From the NCBI GenBank assembly GCA_022592435.1, contig JABYQS010000032.1:186001-250000 (forward strand): a stretch of 64,000 nucleotides of DNA, given 5' to 3'. Shown in pieces: positions 31,727-43,765 of the stretch. This DNA comes from Cerioporus squamosus. Taxonomy: Eukaryota > Basidiomycota > Agaricomycetes > Polyporales > Polyporaceae. How positions within the stretch are numbered: the first letter of the stretch is position 1; each line of letters begins with the position of its first letter. The position numbers and the translations under genes are program-made. The notes beneath the pieces were generated by a model. It saw only the letters and a list, made by a program, of their open reading frames with translations, was not told the DNA's origin and did not search any database.

Positions 31727-33546
31727 TGCTATCTCTTCATCACTGTTGTTGTTGTGGTTGTTGTGGTTGCTAAATACATGGATTGAATATTTGCGGTAGA
31801 GGGCGAGGGAGACACGCTAGCTTCGGATGCGGCGGGCGTTGTAGGGTTCCGCTAGAACCGGTCGAGAGGTGTGCACGAAGCTCTATTCTGGGCTACTGAC
31901 GAGGTAAGATATATAATAGTACACGGTACAGGCCGGACGACACATGCAGCAGACGGTATTGTATGTAAAGACAGGACGGCTGCAGGGCGTCGTTGAACGG
32001 CGTGAAGATACTAGTTCTGCGTGACGTCTATAACCTCCTGCGTTCCTTCGAAGATGACACCGTAGCGCACGGGGGCAGCGAATGATAGGCAGAAGCGTCG
32101 CCGGAGCCTGCACGGAACGGTTCGCTGAGCAGATGGGTGAGATGGAGCGCAAGGACGTCCCCCGAGCCACGGCGCCCTGACGTCAAGAACATCGACTCCA
32201 TATCACGCAGTCTCGTACAAGCAGCGAGGCTGTTCGGGCACTCCGGGACATGACCAAACCCGGTCAACAGAAACCGAGAGATATCGGCGCGACGCAATAG
32301 AGCGACATTGTTCCCTGCTGAAGCTTCAGAGGTTCGGGACGAGGAGGGATAGGGCCCATATGTAATCGGATTCGACTCGGTACTTGACCTTCGAACCGGT
32401 CTTCGGCGTCAATCTCATTGCGCGCGATTCGAGACCTCCATGGAGATTCGAGTTTTCCTCGATGGCGTTTCCTTCGCTTGTTCGACAGCCGAGTTGAGTT
32501 GGTCGTGTTCCTCCTCCGAAGAGAATGTTGATGAGCGGTTCACCACGCTAGCGACGTCCACCGCTGAGCATATAAGACTGATCCTACCTGCCCCCTCGCA
32601 CGGCGAGAAAGAGATTGCCTGAGCGACAGTCGAAATCCGCATAACGGTGGAGTCGAAGCGGCCAATGGCCTGCGAGGCGGCGAAGCGGGGCGCGTCGCAA
32701 ATGTGCTCTGTAACGTGGTGACCTCGTCGCAATTAAGTCAAGCACGAGACAAGCTGAACACTCTAAAACCTCACCAGGTCCTGGATAGTCGACTTACGGC
32801 ATGGAAGAGAGCAGGGTAATGATAGGCGACAGGGGATGCGGAAGCTCCAGAACCATAAGTAGGGTTGTCTGCGCGCGGAGTGTCGGAGTCGAGGCGCCGC
32901 GTACGTTCGCCCTCGGAGTGGCTGGGACGTGCACTCCTCAATGAGAGGACGTTCGTCGGGAGTAAAAGTGGGATCGGGCGAACACGGCGGGTGAATGAAG
33001 GGTCTTGCGTGATGACATGGCGTGCCGGAGGTACGTGAGTGTATCCGGTTGTATGTGAAGATTGTGTATGTCAACGAACCGGTGTAACATATGGTCCGTA
33101 TACCTTTACCAAGCTCTCACGCGTCCTCCAACGACAGCCGCCGTGTTCTCCTCGAGGACAGGTTTTGCGTGTCGATTCCGGTTGTCTTGTCCAGATCCGG
33201 ATCGCGACCGAACCTCTGGCGTAGGGAAACAACTGAGGGCTGAACTATGACCTCGCCCCGAGATTCCTTTGTCGGCCGCAGTTGAGATGTGCAACAGCAG
33301 GGGGAGATGGTGGAAGAGCGAACGAGGCAAGCGATACATAGTTCGCCTATTCGCGACGCGAGGTGGTGGGGAAAGATGAGAAAGAAGCGCTGACCCTGGG
33401 TGCCTCGGGTTCAGCCGGTCCGCTACCCAGGGTCTTGTTCCGTTTACTCTTCTCTCTCTCTCTCTCTCTCTTCCCCATCCCGCCACCTTCACCAGCGCAC
33501 ATTACCCTCCTCCTCTTCCTCCGCCAGCGAGCCTTGAGCCAGCCCT
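31727..33546. other. No convincing gene; CT microsatellite at the right end
   Basis: A short GTT/TGG-rich tract lies at 31745-31770. Opposite-strand frames at 32415-32732 are both coding-like in places (minus strand: SSEEEHDQLNSAVEQAKETP), but no start, junction or motif could be fixed. A (CT)n run is at about 33451-33472. Confidence 0.35.
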
Positions 33547-33915
33547 ATGACGGACGTAAACTGGATTCGTGCTCTCAACTCGCTACGCACTGGCAAGACG
33601 CGCCTCGCGAGAAGTGCAGGTTACAAGGCCTGGCACTCCGCGAGGATGGGGACTCCTGCGGTGTACTAAGCACCGCATACCGGAGGACCTGGCCGCTCTG
33701 TGGACGTCCGGGACCGAGTAGTACAAGAGACAGCCCGAGCATGCACGCAATTCTAGGAGCCCAGGAATTCTTGCACAGCATCAGTCTGGCACGGAGGTAC
33801 ATCTTCGTCTGCGAGGTGAGAATGTGGCCGCTCACCACTCCCGCATTCCTACCAGGAGAATAAGCACGCGTCGGATCTGCTCAAATCTTTGTCACTCCTC
33901 GTGGCGTACGCTTGA
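33547..33915 (+). CDS. Candidate small three-exon gene (63 aa)
   Basis: Exons 33547-33619, 33757-33815 and 33856-33915 keep phase across introns of 137 and 40 bp. They give a short basic protein starting MTDVNWIRALNSLRTGKTR and ending DLLKSLSLLVAYA. The composition suggests two or three amphipathic helices. The call rests only on splice phase and composition; the first intron is long for this window and its donor (GTTACA) is weak. An unspliced reading of exon 1 continues to a stop after 40 codons. No family is recognised. Confidence 0.3.
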
Positions 33916-34317
33916 GTACCTATGTACGCGACTGGATACCTCCCGTCAAATCCTCCATGCACGCGAGCACTGACTACGCGCGCGCGTGACGGTGCAAGTA
34001 TCTACATAGAGTCGACGGACGTCGGTGGCAATCTGCGAGTAGACCAAGGATCAAAACACCCGTTAGACCATACCGTAAGAGTCACTTTAGTCTGTGATTG
34101 ATGACGCCGTGCTTGACTCGCGGTGCAGCACCACCTGACCTCGTAGATGGAACAGGTCGGTGGCCACGTCTCCGGTCGGCTCGCATGTCGCAATTGTTCT
34201 GTCCTTCCTCTTCTTTCTATGATATCGCATGCTTCTACCCCGAGTTCCCCGAGCCACGCAGGAAGAAACGCGAGTCCGTGGGGGATCAAGCCGGGCGGAC
34301 TCAGGACGTTATCAGTC

Positions 34318-34886
34318 ATGTCCAATGTGCAGCAGGCGGACAGTACCCCGTCCGGCGCGCACCATGACGCGCCCGCTGCCAAGGAGAGCGCATGGTTGTT
34401 TCCCACTTCGCACGTGGGGCAGCCCGAAGGCGAGGACGTAGAGCACCAGAACGAATCCCCGAGTGCTGGAGCACCAGTGGAAGGGCGGGAGAGTGGCGGA
34501 GATCGGGACAAGCAGAATGGGACGTCAGGCAATATGGGAAGGGCTAGCCAGGAGAACATAGTGAGTAAAATCACATAATACGAAGCATGGACTCATCTCG
34601 CACCCACCATGCGAACTATGCAAGCAATATCTTGGAGGCCCATTTCAAGTTGTCCTGGATCCACGAAGGGGAGCGAACGACCTCCCCTGCCGGAAGAGAC
34701 ATGCCTCTGCTGTGCATTGCGGCCGCCCTTCACAACCCCTGGAGCTCGGATACAAGCGATCCCGCTGTGTCGACTGCTTCCACCAGCCCCACCCATGCGA
34801 CATCGGGCTTCTTGTCTTCCACGGCCCCGGAGGGAACTTCTGCCTACTTGATAGAGGAGACCTTCAAAGTCGGTATTGAGTCTCAA
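34318..34886 (+). CDS. Candidate Cys-rich protein of unknown function
   Basis: An exon from ATG 34318 (MSNVQQADSTPSGAHHDAP) encodes a hydrophilic, disordered N-terminus ending near 34560. The next open stretch (34586-34886) encodes a compact Cys/His-rich segment: PCELCKQYLGGPF, CRKRHASAVHC, CVDCFHQPHPC and VFHGPGGNFCLLDRGDL. The paired C-x2-C motifs suggest a zinc-binding fold. The two stretches would be in phase only across a 25-bp gap with a GTGAGT donor and an AAG acceptor, unusually short for an intron. It lies 1 kb upstream of the CACTA transposase and could be a second gene of that element. Function unknown. Confidence 0.35.
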
Positions 34887-35882
34887 ATAATCTCCACGGT
34901 CGGTTTGCACCTGGCCCAGACGGGATCACAAACGCAATCTTGCCGGCTAGCGTGCGGGCGCACCAAACATTCAAGGCTCAGTCGGGGCACCTATTGTACC
35001 TCGCGTGGCCTCCGTGTCGTCCTTGCTGCGACGGGACGCCGGTAGGCAGAAGTTCCGCCTTAACTCCGTCACTCGACACCGTCCTGCCGTTCGTCTCGGA
35101 ATCGGAAGAGCCATTCGAGCATAGTATTACGTTGATCGGACCGTCCGGTGCACTAGGGTTATGCCTGGGGCATGGTTTCAGCTGCGAGTACGTTGAAGTT
35201 CCCCGACCGCATGTCCATCGCGCTAACGGGGCATCGCGCCAACGGCTTTGTAGATGTACCCAAGTGTCGTCGAGCGGGCTACGTCACTATGTACGCCCTC
35301 AAATCCACGGACTCTCCGCGGCGGCGCATGCCGGTCTCTAGGGCGACATCGAGGTCAACAGCGAGTACCAATAGATCTAGAGCGACAGCTTCTTCACTCA
35401 CTGTGCGATTCTGGCATCCGCGAGATGTGATAGCGTCAACGCTCATGTAAGTGCTGAGACTAAAGAGATGTAAATGGAATTCGTGCCATAGATGAGGATA
35501 GGATAGGTCTCATGAAGCTCTACTAGTAGTCCTGTTCCAACTTTCCATCCCGAAGTTCGACGGCACGCAGCGATGTCTACTGCGCGTATGGAAATTGCCG
35601 TGTTGGCTAGATCGCGATCGGCGCCCTCCGGCTTACCAGGATCACTTGCCCACGACGGCCAATGCGACGCTCACTGCATCTACTGCGATACCGTTGATTC
35701 CAGGTACAGGGAAATAACGGCGACATTCGGAATCATGCTCAATCGGAAGTTACTATGAAAAGCAACTTCCCATGTTGCTCGATTCCGGGGACCACAGCGT
35801 AAAGTGGACGTTCCAGATGAGCAAGGAGGCTCTGCGACAACTATAAAGTCTGCTCAAGCGTCGCTGTGGCTCCCTGGTCTCC
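34887..35882. other. Unassigned region upstream of the CACTA transposase
   Basis: Open frames at 34940-35341 and 35172-35450 overlap in different frames and show no motif. The element's own terminal inverted repeat, expected somewhere here, was not identified. Confidence 0.3.
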
Positions 35883-38800
35883 ATGTCCTCAGATACGCTT
35901 CTGTGCTTCTGCGACGACTGCGGACCCATCGGCGCGCCACAGTCGAAGTCAACGCTGTCTGTCCATAGCAAGAGACAAAATGCAAGGGCTCGTGTCGCCT
36001 CATATAGGCGGGAGGTCTTACCGTCCTATGCCGAGGCGGACGAGCCAGCGGTACCCTACTTGCCCTCGTCATCTACTGAGGATAACGTCCGGGAAGGACA
36101 GGCAGGAGGCTCATGTCGCATGCCTTTGGCCTTTGCCGAAGAAGTCAAAGCGATCTCGACAGAACTCGCTAGGACATTGTCTCACTTCAGATTACCGGAG
36201 GTGCTGACTTTCAAATACCCTCCGACAACTCCCACAGCCATGTATCCTGGACCTGGTGCCGGGAATGCGTCGTGGGATGAAGGGCCCGCGGCTATAATCC
36301 CGACAAATAAGTCCAACGCATCAGTACTGCTCCATGTTTCCCACTTGCACTCAATCAGAGCAGCTCTAGCTCGTATGAGACTCGTAGTCCCAACAGCAAT
36401 GGCTTCTGACTTGGAAGACCTAACCGGAACTGTCACCCGGAGCTTGCAAGACTTGGAGATTTGGAGGATTTCCCAATGGACCCGCTGTCAGCGATCCGCT
36501 TCTGACCCGGAAAGACTTGGTCCCAGGAGGTACATGAGCGGTAAGTTTAGCAGTAGCATCCTCCCGATGAGGTAGTATGAAGCTTACACCTCGCTACCAT
36601 TGTAGAACCGTTCTTCTTTGGGATGAAGGGAGATAATCCAATCGTGAACACGTGCATTCTCCTGGTCCTGGTCCTTAACCTTTTGTACCATGTCACCCTT
36701 CCTGCTTGTCGACTCACAACGAAGATCCTCAAGCGGTTGCTCCACATCACGCTGACTAAGGACCTCCCGCACCCTAGTACGGACGGTCTACGCGAGGTTG
36801 AGCTACTGTTAGGGGAGATACCGGCAGATATATCTACCTCCCTGAAGCATCTCAGCATCATGCCGGAGACGGTCGATTACGCTTGTTGTCCTTCCTGCTT
36901 CGCTCTCTATCCGATCCCTCAATTGTCGACGATCTCCACGGCTCCGCAAGGAATCGTGCCGGAACAACACCCTCTTACGGAGGGCCAGCGCATCTGTAAC
37001 CATCTTCCGTTCTATTCGGAGGCTGGAACACGCTACCCCAGCATACATGACGATAGGTCCCAGTATCCGGAGTTCTGCAACCATCGCGATCCGGAAGAGG
37101 ACGGAGAGTGCGGTGCTCGCCTGCTGAGACTGGGGAGGCAGCAACTGAGCTCTACATCTCAGTATCGTCCTGTACGGAAATATTCCTACCAGACCTTGGT
37201 GTCATGGATAGCGAGGATGATGTCTCGCTCTGACTTCGAAAGGACGATCGATAGATCCTTGCAGGGGGTCGCTGACCGGAAGCACGTCACGGAGGATTAC
37301 GTGGACGATATACTCCAAGCTCCAGAAGTGCGAGACTTTCTGGGTCATGATGGTCGTCCCTTCCTGGTGCAACGCGGCGACGAATGTCGCCTCTTGTTCA
37401 GTTTGTTCATTGATTGGTTCAATCCACGAGGGAATCGCCGAGCAGGGGCGTCCATCTCTTCTGGAGTCATATTCATGGCATGTTTGAACCTCCCGCTGGA
37501 CGTGCGGTACAAAAGGGAGAACATATATTTGGCAGGAATCCTCCCGGGACCTAAGGCACCTTCGCTGCAGCAAGTGAACCATTTCCTACGGCCGATCGTT
37601 CAAGAACTCCTTCCACTTTGGCATGATGGCATCGAATTAACCCGCACAGCACTGCATGGTTCAGGCAGACTCGTCAGAGGTGCACTCATCCCTTTAGTAT
37701 CTGATTTAGGGGCCGTGCGCAAGACGTCTGGGACAGCCTCCCATAGTGCGACTTACTTCTGCACATTCTGCCAACTGAAGAAACGTGACATCAATGAATT
37801 GGATGCTCAGTTATGGCCTCGCAGAGATTGCACGGAGTTTCGGAGACATGCCGAGGCATGGAAGAGAGCGACCACGCTCAAGGAACGGGATAAGATATTC
37901 AAGGCTCACGGTGTGCGGTACTCCGTGTTGCTGGAGCTGCCGTACTGGAAGCCTACTCGCTACATTCTTCTTGATACGATGCATAACATGTTCCTGGGAT
38001 TGTTCCAGCGTCACTGCAGGAAAATTTTTGGGATGAAGGTGGAGGCCGCTGACACAGAAGGGGATCATGAGGAAGATGTCCTGCCGACCTCATTCACGGA
38101 GGAGGATGTGGAGACGGCCCGTTCCAAGCTTCAACGCTGTCGGACTCCAGAGTCTTTGAGAGATGGTCTGAAACTTCCCATGATGCGCATGCTCTACGAG
38201 ATGTCAGGATTCGGACATCCCGGAAAGAAGACGAAGCTGGAGATGGCCAAAGAGATGCTAGCTCAGGTGAGTCTCTTACGGCGGGTTTTCAGCTTGAGAA
38301 ATGAATATCGGGGATAGCGTGACATGGCCTTAGCAAGAGCTTGTGCGGCAACTCCTCCTCTACCCAACCAAAAGGCGCAGCAGGCAAAAAGAAAGATCGT
38401 GCTGAACAAACCCGTGTTACAGGAGGTCGTCGCAGACATGGCCATCACCTCGCTTCCCTCCTCCATCGGCCGTGTTCCTGTGAATGTCGGCAGCGCAGGA
38501 GCCGGCACCTTGAGTGCAGATCAATGGCGGACGCTATGTATGGTTCATTTGGTCATTACTCTGACACGACTGTGGGCCAACTTCCCAGCCGACGATAGAC
38601 GTCGCCAGCTGCTCGACAATTTCCTAGATCTGGTCACTGCTGTTCGGTATGCCAATGTTCGTAGGACATCTCAGGGCCGGATCGCGATGTATAAGTACCA
38701 CATCTTCCGGTATATTCAAGGTTTACGTCGGTTGTTCCCGGAGCAGGACCTCGTACCGAACCATCACCTTGCACTGCATTTTGGAGACGTACTGGAACAG

Positions 38801-39760
38801 TTCGGTCCCTCCGACGCATACTGGGCTTTCCCATTCGAGCGGCTTATTCGTATCATACGGCAGGCCAAGATTAATTACCGGCATGGTACCACTCTTGTGC
38901 GCTTTCTGAGTCGTCCGTAGAGTTAACCGGTGGAACTTGCAGGCGAGACCGAAATATCGTTCCTCATCGCATTTTGTCTGGCGAACAACCTGACGACACT
39001 CGTGGCCTCCAAGCGGCTTCCGGAAGTCCTTCAAGACTTCGCCGATCTCATAGAGTGCGCCTTTGTTGGGACTCCCACAGAGCAGTACTCTCCCTCCCGA
39101 TCAGTTTACGACCTCGACTCAGAACCTGCGCTCGCTGTAAATGAGCGCAAGGCGGTGATGCTCCCGCGAGACGTATACGAAGCGCTGCGAGTATGCATCG
39201 CCAGTAATCCTGAACTTCGGGGAAATTGTACCTATCGGACAGTCCACACGGTCGCAGATGGGGCTAGTATTGTGCTCAACGCAGAGGCTCAGATCCTACA
39301 GCACATAGAACACAGGGGTGTACGCTACTGCATACATGCATACCATTCGGGAGACAGCCATGTTCTCTTTCGCGCCTCCCCGGCCGAACCTACTCAAGGA
39401 GCAGGAAACAATGCCCTTTCTCTTGGCAGGATACACATGATCTTTACGCACAAAAGACTGCAAGCGGACGGACGGTACCGTCACCAAGTCTTCGTGGCGC
39501 TCCGCCCGTTCACGGCCCTCTCAGATGACGACCAACAACGCGATCCATATCGGCGCTACTCGGCCCTGCGAGCTACGCTGATATACGCTTCCCCATCTCC
39601 AACTTTACGAGTGGTTCCCATGCATGCTGTCGTGGCGCAGTTTGTCGCGTGCCCATATCGAGAGCCCCGAGCAGCATCAGTACTATCCAGGCGGTGCATG
39701 GTGGCCATACCATTGGATCAGGTGCGTGCAAAGCAAAGGCACAGCGTATCCCGTAATTGA
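35883..39760 (+). CDS. CACTA/CMC-type (Tnp2-like) transposase
   Basis: Four exons, 35883-36540, 36606-38266, 38381-38885 and 38943-39760, keep phase throughout (1213 codons plus stop). The N-terminus has a zinc-knuckle-like CFCDDCG followed by SVHSKRQ. The core matches the basidiomycete Tnp2 pattern: LFIDWFNPRGN, MACLNLPLDVRYK, LAGILPGPKAPSLQQVNHFL, LVSDLGAVRKTSG, CTFCQL, LELPYWKPTRYILLDTMHN and MFLGLFQ. Exon 3 has the usual LHFGDVLEQFGPSDAYWAF and PFERL. Exon 4 has ETEISFLIAFCLANNL and the C-terminal MVAIPLDQ. The third exon start (38381) was chosen on phase; a nearer acceptor at 38333 would end in a stop. No internal stop is seen, so the gene may be functional, but element ends were not found. 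Confidence 0.8.
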
Positions 39761-40233
39761 GTACGCGAGCCAGATGTGAGCAAATGATGTTCCATGAGGG
39801 GAGGAAAGCCATCGCTTCCTACTGCCCCTCGCCTTCCCACAGATCACAGGGATCGCACGGTCAGAGCTCGGGAGATGGCGTTCTCAAGGGGACAGGACGA
39901 GGCCCCAGGCCCGCTTGCACGGCGTTCGAAACTGGCTGCACGTGGGACTTACCTGCATCGCGTCTGACAGCCGGCGGTAGCACAGTTCCATCCTCGTAAC
40001 AGGGTAGATTGATAGGACAAGGAAACGCGTCGTTTGGGCTATTGTGAAGGCTAGCACCACACATAAAGTGTTCATATGAGATGGAAGCGAAACATAGTCT
40101 GTAAACAACGTCAGAACTCCACAGTCCGGGCCTTCTAGTCCCTGCGTCCGTCACGTTGGATTGGAAAAAGTGGAATGCTACACTCACGATGAACATGGTC
40201 CTAGAATGTACCAGAGAAAGAGACATTGATAGT
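39761..40233. other. No recognisable gene
   Basis: A don/acceptor pair just after VAIPLDQ (39720) could extend the transposase by another short exon. Otherwise only short frames are seen. Confidence 0.35.
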
Positions 40234-40770
40234 CTAAGGATTGTTAGACCCAGTGGCTTGCTGCACCCTTCCAACGCCTCGTTCGGTCCGGGGATAGATC
40301 ACGTCGCGAAGACCCGCCATCTCCGATCGCACGGACCGCAACATGACATCGACGGCGTCGGCCTCAATGGTAAGCCGCTGCTCGTTCCTCTTGAGAGCCA
40401 AACTACGAGCCATGGCGACGTCAATGGACATCCCCTCGATATCGTCGGAAGGGAAATCAGCCGCCTGAGTGGACGGTCGCAATCAGACGACGAAAGGATC
40501 AGGGCGCAGTGCTTACAAATTCCGTGTTCTTGCACAGCTCAAGAACACGAACAGTAGAGATGTGGAACTTGAGAGCAGCTTCCGAGTGTTCCTGATGTAA
40601 TGCATCCACGTTGAGACCCGGACCTGGCTGTAGTGCGCCTCAATTGGCAGATCTTGCGTGAGGAGATGGCAACTCACCGCAATTCCCCCATCAATGCAGC
40701 CCAGACGCACTGCAGCGTCACGGAAAGCTTTCTTCGCCGCTATCCAGTCCTGGATCTCCGGGCTATCCAT
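40234..40770 (-). CDS. Small helical protein of unknown function (about 144 aa)
   Basis: Three minus-strand exons, 40678-40770, 40517-40627 and 40234-40464, are all in phase 0. They are joined by introns of 50 and 52 bp with GTGAGT/GTAAGC donors and CAG acceptors. The protein starts MDSPEIQDWIAAKKAFRDAA and continues VDALHQEHSEAALKFHISTV and VLELCKNTEF, then SIDVAMARSLALKRNEQRLT and ADAVDVMLRSVRSEM. These are amphipathic helices of coiled-coil character. Upstream exons are possible, because an open stretch continues before the ATG. No family is recognised. The clean phase across three exons makes it a likely real gene. Confidence 0.5.
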
Positions 40771-40894
40771 AGGGAGCGGCGTTCGCGATTGCTCGACAAG
40801 AAAGTCATTGCTGAGATGAACGAGATCATGTCAGCCCTGAGATCGTGCATATAATCGGCTCACCTAGCTCACCTAGCGTTGACCATCTCAGACA

Positions 40895-41815
40895 TGTTAG
40901 AATCGCTGCGCAGGAGGGTTGGAGTTGTTGTCGCAAATGGTCAAGGTGGCGAGCGCCCATGGCCAGTGGCACAAGTCTGGGCGGCAGTACCCGAGATACA
41001 AGCGCCTTCTCTTTCGCAACAACATTTCAACTCCCGGGCGTAAATCCTGCGATGCCCCCGCGTAACAGCCAAGTACTGCATCACGCGAAGGCAGCCGATG
41101 GATCAGCGACGAGAGGACTTACAAAAAAGACCCGAGACCTGAGCACAGCGGACCGAACCCTGGCGTCCGCGTTGCGTCAGAACAACACCATGGCCACGCT
41201 GAGTCAAGCGAAATAACAACTGCGCCACCAGGCCGTATATTGCACTCGGTACGCATAATATATAACAGCACAAGCGGCGTGCACTCTTCTGGGTTGTCAC
41301 CCTTTAAGTTTCTGCTCGTCGTGCTTGACTGGCTTGCGACTGGCTAGGCTCGCTTGCCAGCCTCTAGTTCCTCGTCCCTCAGAATAGAGCGACTGGCGAG
41401 TGCTGTCGTACTGAACTGAGCTTGATACCTCACACCAATCCGGGACGTTTTCCTCAAGGTTGAACACTTCAGGCCCTGGAAGCTACGCGCGAATGCATAG
41501 AGGCGCTGCAAGACCTCGAGTACAACCAGCAGCTGGGCTCTACGCGCAGGGAGGCTAGCGTGGGGAAGAGAGTCTCGGAGACAAGTGGCCTACGATCTGC
41601 TGCAAAGTAAGTTCCCTCAACTGATCTGTCGCGTGTATCGTTAGTAGATATCCCCCGGGTACACATAAGTCTCAATAGAGTACGCGATCGAGCAGAAGGA
41701 GCTGACGCGCCTTCTCGATGAACGTGCCGGGTATGCTCGTCGACCTGCGTGACAAGCTCTCGGCCGCGCTAGAGGCCCCGGATAGCAGCGAGGCGCTTTC
41801 GCCCTAGCGCAGTTC
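40895..41815 (+). CDS. Candidate coiled-coil gene (exons only partly resolved)
   Basis: The best exon is about 41473-41606, bounded by a CAG acceptor and a GTAAGT donor, and encodes a charged helix: EATRECIEALQDLEYNQQLG, then SVGKRVSETSGLRSAAK. Downstream pieces read AIEQKELTRLLDERAG (about 41680-41730) and MLVDLRDKLSAALEAP up to a stop near 41806, with a one-base frame change between them. Upstream pieces (40895-41040, MLESLRRRVGVVVANGQ; and about 41085-41215, KKTRDLSTADRTLASALRQN) could be earlier exons. It is divergent from the small minus-strand gene at 40.2-40.8 kb. Function unknown. Confidence 0.3.
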
Positions 41816-41823
41816 GAGCACTA

Positions 41824-42175
41824 CCTTACAGCAGGTTCGGATGGTAATGAGACGTCGACTTTTTTTCTTCGAGAGCGAAAGGTACATGTCAACCTTCCAG
41901 ACGCATCTTCCGACGTCATCTTCCCTCACACAGACGCCCACTTTCCGGCAGGTCAATGACCTCATTGTAGTCCATCCTTCAAACGTTGAACCTCCGTCCT
42001 TTCGGAGAACCAATCTGACCGCGAAAGTAGTGGTAAGGTTAGGGTTCAAAGGTTGACAGCTGTCAATTTGAGCGCTTACAGCGCCCGGAAGATGCGTTCG
42101 GAAGACAGACATGTATCCTTGGCCTGTCGAAAAAAAAACTGACAAGTCTCATTACCATCCGAACCTGCTGTAAGG
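41824..42175. mobile_element. Foldback MITE with TA target duplication (352 bp, Tc1/mariner-like)
   Basis: The first and last 30 bases are perfect inverted repeats (ccttacagcaggttcggatg... from each end). Weaker inverted similarity extends to about 90 bases, including poly-T stretches and acatgtc and cgcatcttccg blocks. TA dinucleotides flank it at 41822-41823 and 42176-42177. There is no coding content. The TIR is unrelated to the CAGTGACGGAC TIR of the Tc1 elements here, so another family must drive it. Confidence 0.9.
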
Positions 42176-42177
42176 TA

Positions 42178-42929
42178 ATCATCAACGAGGAGACAGCCCC
42201 TTTCGTTGTGTCTGTCCCCCGTAGACCGTGTGCTCGAGTCTCTTAATGCTCGCGAACCGCACTCTACCGTCCCACCGACCCTTGCACAACGCTGATGCCA
42301 ACACCGAATACCTCGCGACTACCTTGGTCTGGCCTCATCTCGTGGTCCTCTCGCCACTCGCTCTCTACGCAATCCGGGCGTATGCCCCGCGCGTTCTTCG
42401 CGAAGGACGCAGTACTAGAGACGGCAGGGGGGTCTGGAAAGACCGGAAGACTAGGTTTTGGAACCCTTACGCGACATCATGCACAGCGTTCGAGCAGGGT
42501 GTTATTGTCGCCAAAGAGAGCTTCCGTGCAGTCCTCGAGGTGAGTTCCGTGAGCAACCTATCAATGTGGCGTTGTCGCTGACGCCGCCGCCGTTTTCAGT
42601 CTGGAACGGCTAGCGCAGGAACCTGCACTGTTGCGACCTGCTACTCCATCGGCAGAGCATGGAGACAGACTAGGACCGAAATTTATCGCGCAGGTGTATA
42701 TGCGCCTTGGGTTTCTATGATGGAGGAAGTTTGATGTCCGACTTGACGTGCTTGACTCTGACCCCATGTATTTCGCGCAACACGACCAATCATAGTATGA
42801 TGGACCTTCGCGGTGATGATTGAGGAAGACACGGTACAAGCATAACATGCACAACACTTTGTAGGGAATGACGGGTTCCGCAGCACGTCTACGGCTCTAT
42901 CGGGTGCTATACAGCATGGGCTCCTCGAT
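42178..42929. other. Unassigned; weak plus-strand frame at 42228-42581
   Basis: A plus-strand stretch (RFWNPYATSCTAFEQGVIVA, KESFRAVLE) ends at a GTGAGT donor and may be an isolated exon. No partner was found. The rest shows nothing. Confidence 0.3.
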
Positions 42930-43725
42930 CTAGTAGATGCGCATCGTAAACGTAGTTAGGTCTTCGTCCGCGCCGTCCCTCCCACTTCCTCGAACCGTGC
43001 TGATCGAATTGCGCATAGCAGCAGCGATCTCGTTGAGGACTACTACCATGTAGCGAAGGTCCAACCGTGGCACGATCGCGGCCGTGGAGCTGGGAGTTTC
43101 CTCGCTAAGCTGATCCGCCTCGACATCGCCTGCCACGACGTCACGCATGTACAAGTAGTCGTCTGGTTGAGATAGGACCAGAGAGAAGCTGCAGTCCTGC
43201 ACGGACCAGCGACAGGCGCGGGTATCCTGCAGAAATCCTGAGTGACACGCTATGCGGTTATACAAACGATGACACGTACGTCGCAATAGGTGAGCTTGAA
43301 GTCGGGTGATAACTGGATCACAAGCATGCGGGAATCATCATTCACTCCGATGGTGGGAAAAGGTATGTCCCTAGCGTTTCGGTGAGGAAACTCAACCAGA
43401 AGCCACCCTAGACCGAGTGAACACATCAGGACAATGCAGAGGGCAGTGATTATTAGTACTCACGGCCACTGGATCCGTCCAAAAACGTCACGTGCACCCT
43501 TGCGACGCGAGGGTCGCCGCCGGGAAACCCAAAAACAAGAGAGTTGTTGAGGATCCTGATGAATGATGGCATACGTTGAGATGCGGTTGCAATGTCGGTA
43601 GATGCCATGTGGTACTGGTAAGCAGAGAGACAATGCCGTTGACGAATGCGAACCGAAGGCATAGTGCGGAATTTATACCTACTCCAGACTCCACTCACCT
43701 GTGCCATCGAAGTGCTGGGAGACAT
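42930..43725 (-). CDS. Gene beta: unknown protein, paralogue of gene alpha at 14992-15845
   Basis: Four exons, 43699-43725, 43464-43614, 43280-43407 and 42930-43226, join across introns of 84, 56 and 53 bp with GTGAGT/GTACGT donors. They sum to 603 nt, giving 200 residues. The shared core with alpha is FVFGFPGGD-type strands, then RWLLVEFPHRNARDIPFPTI, MLVIQLSPDFKLTYC, ACRWSVQDCSFSLVLSQPDDY. Alpha and beta share intron positions and phases before RWLL (phase 1) and before A-x-RW (phase 0). Beta has an extra 9-codon first exon. The C-terminus is helical (LRYMVVVLNEIAAAMRNSIS). There is no signal peptide or known domain. It ends head-on against the gene candidates at 40-42.6 kb and starts 40 bp from repeat copy B. 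Confidence 0.6.
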
Positions 43726-43765
43726 AACTTCCCAATTGAAGGAGGAAAGAGCGAGATGCTAGACT

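Noticed and set aside
37280..37340. YVDDIL-like string resembling the catalytic box of LTR-retrotransposon reverse transcriptase
   Set aside because: It lies inside the continuous CACTA/Tnp2 transposase frame, with no other RT motifs around it; chance resemblance.
38267..38333. 67-bp intron in the CACTA transposase
   Set aside because: Although its splice sites look good, the following frame hits a stop after about 20 codons; the 114-bp alternative keeps the phase with the conserved C-terminal region.
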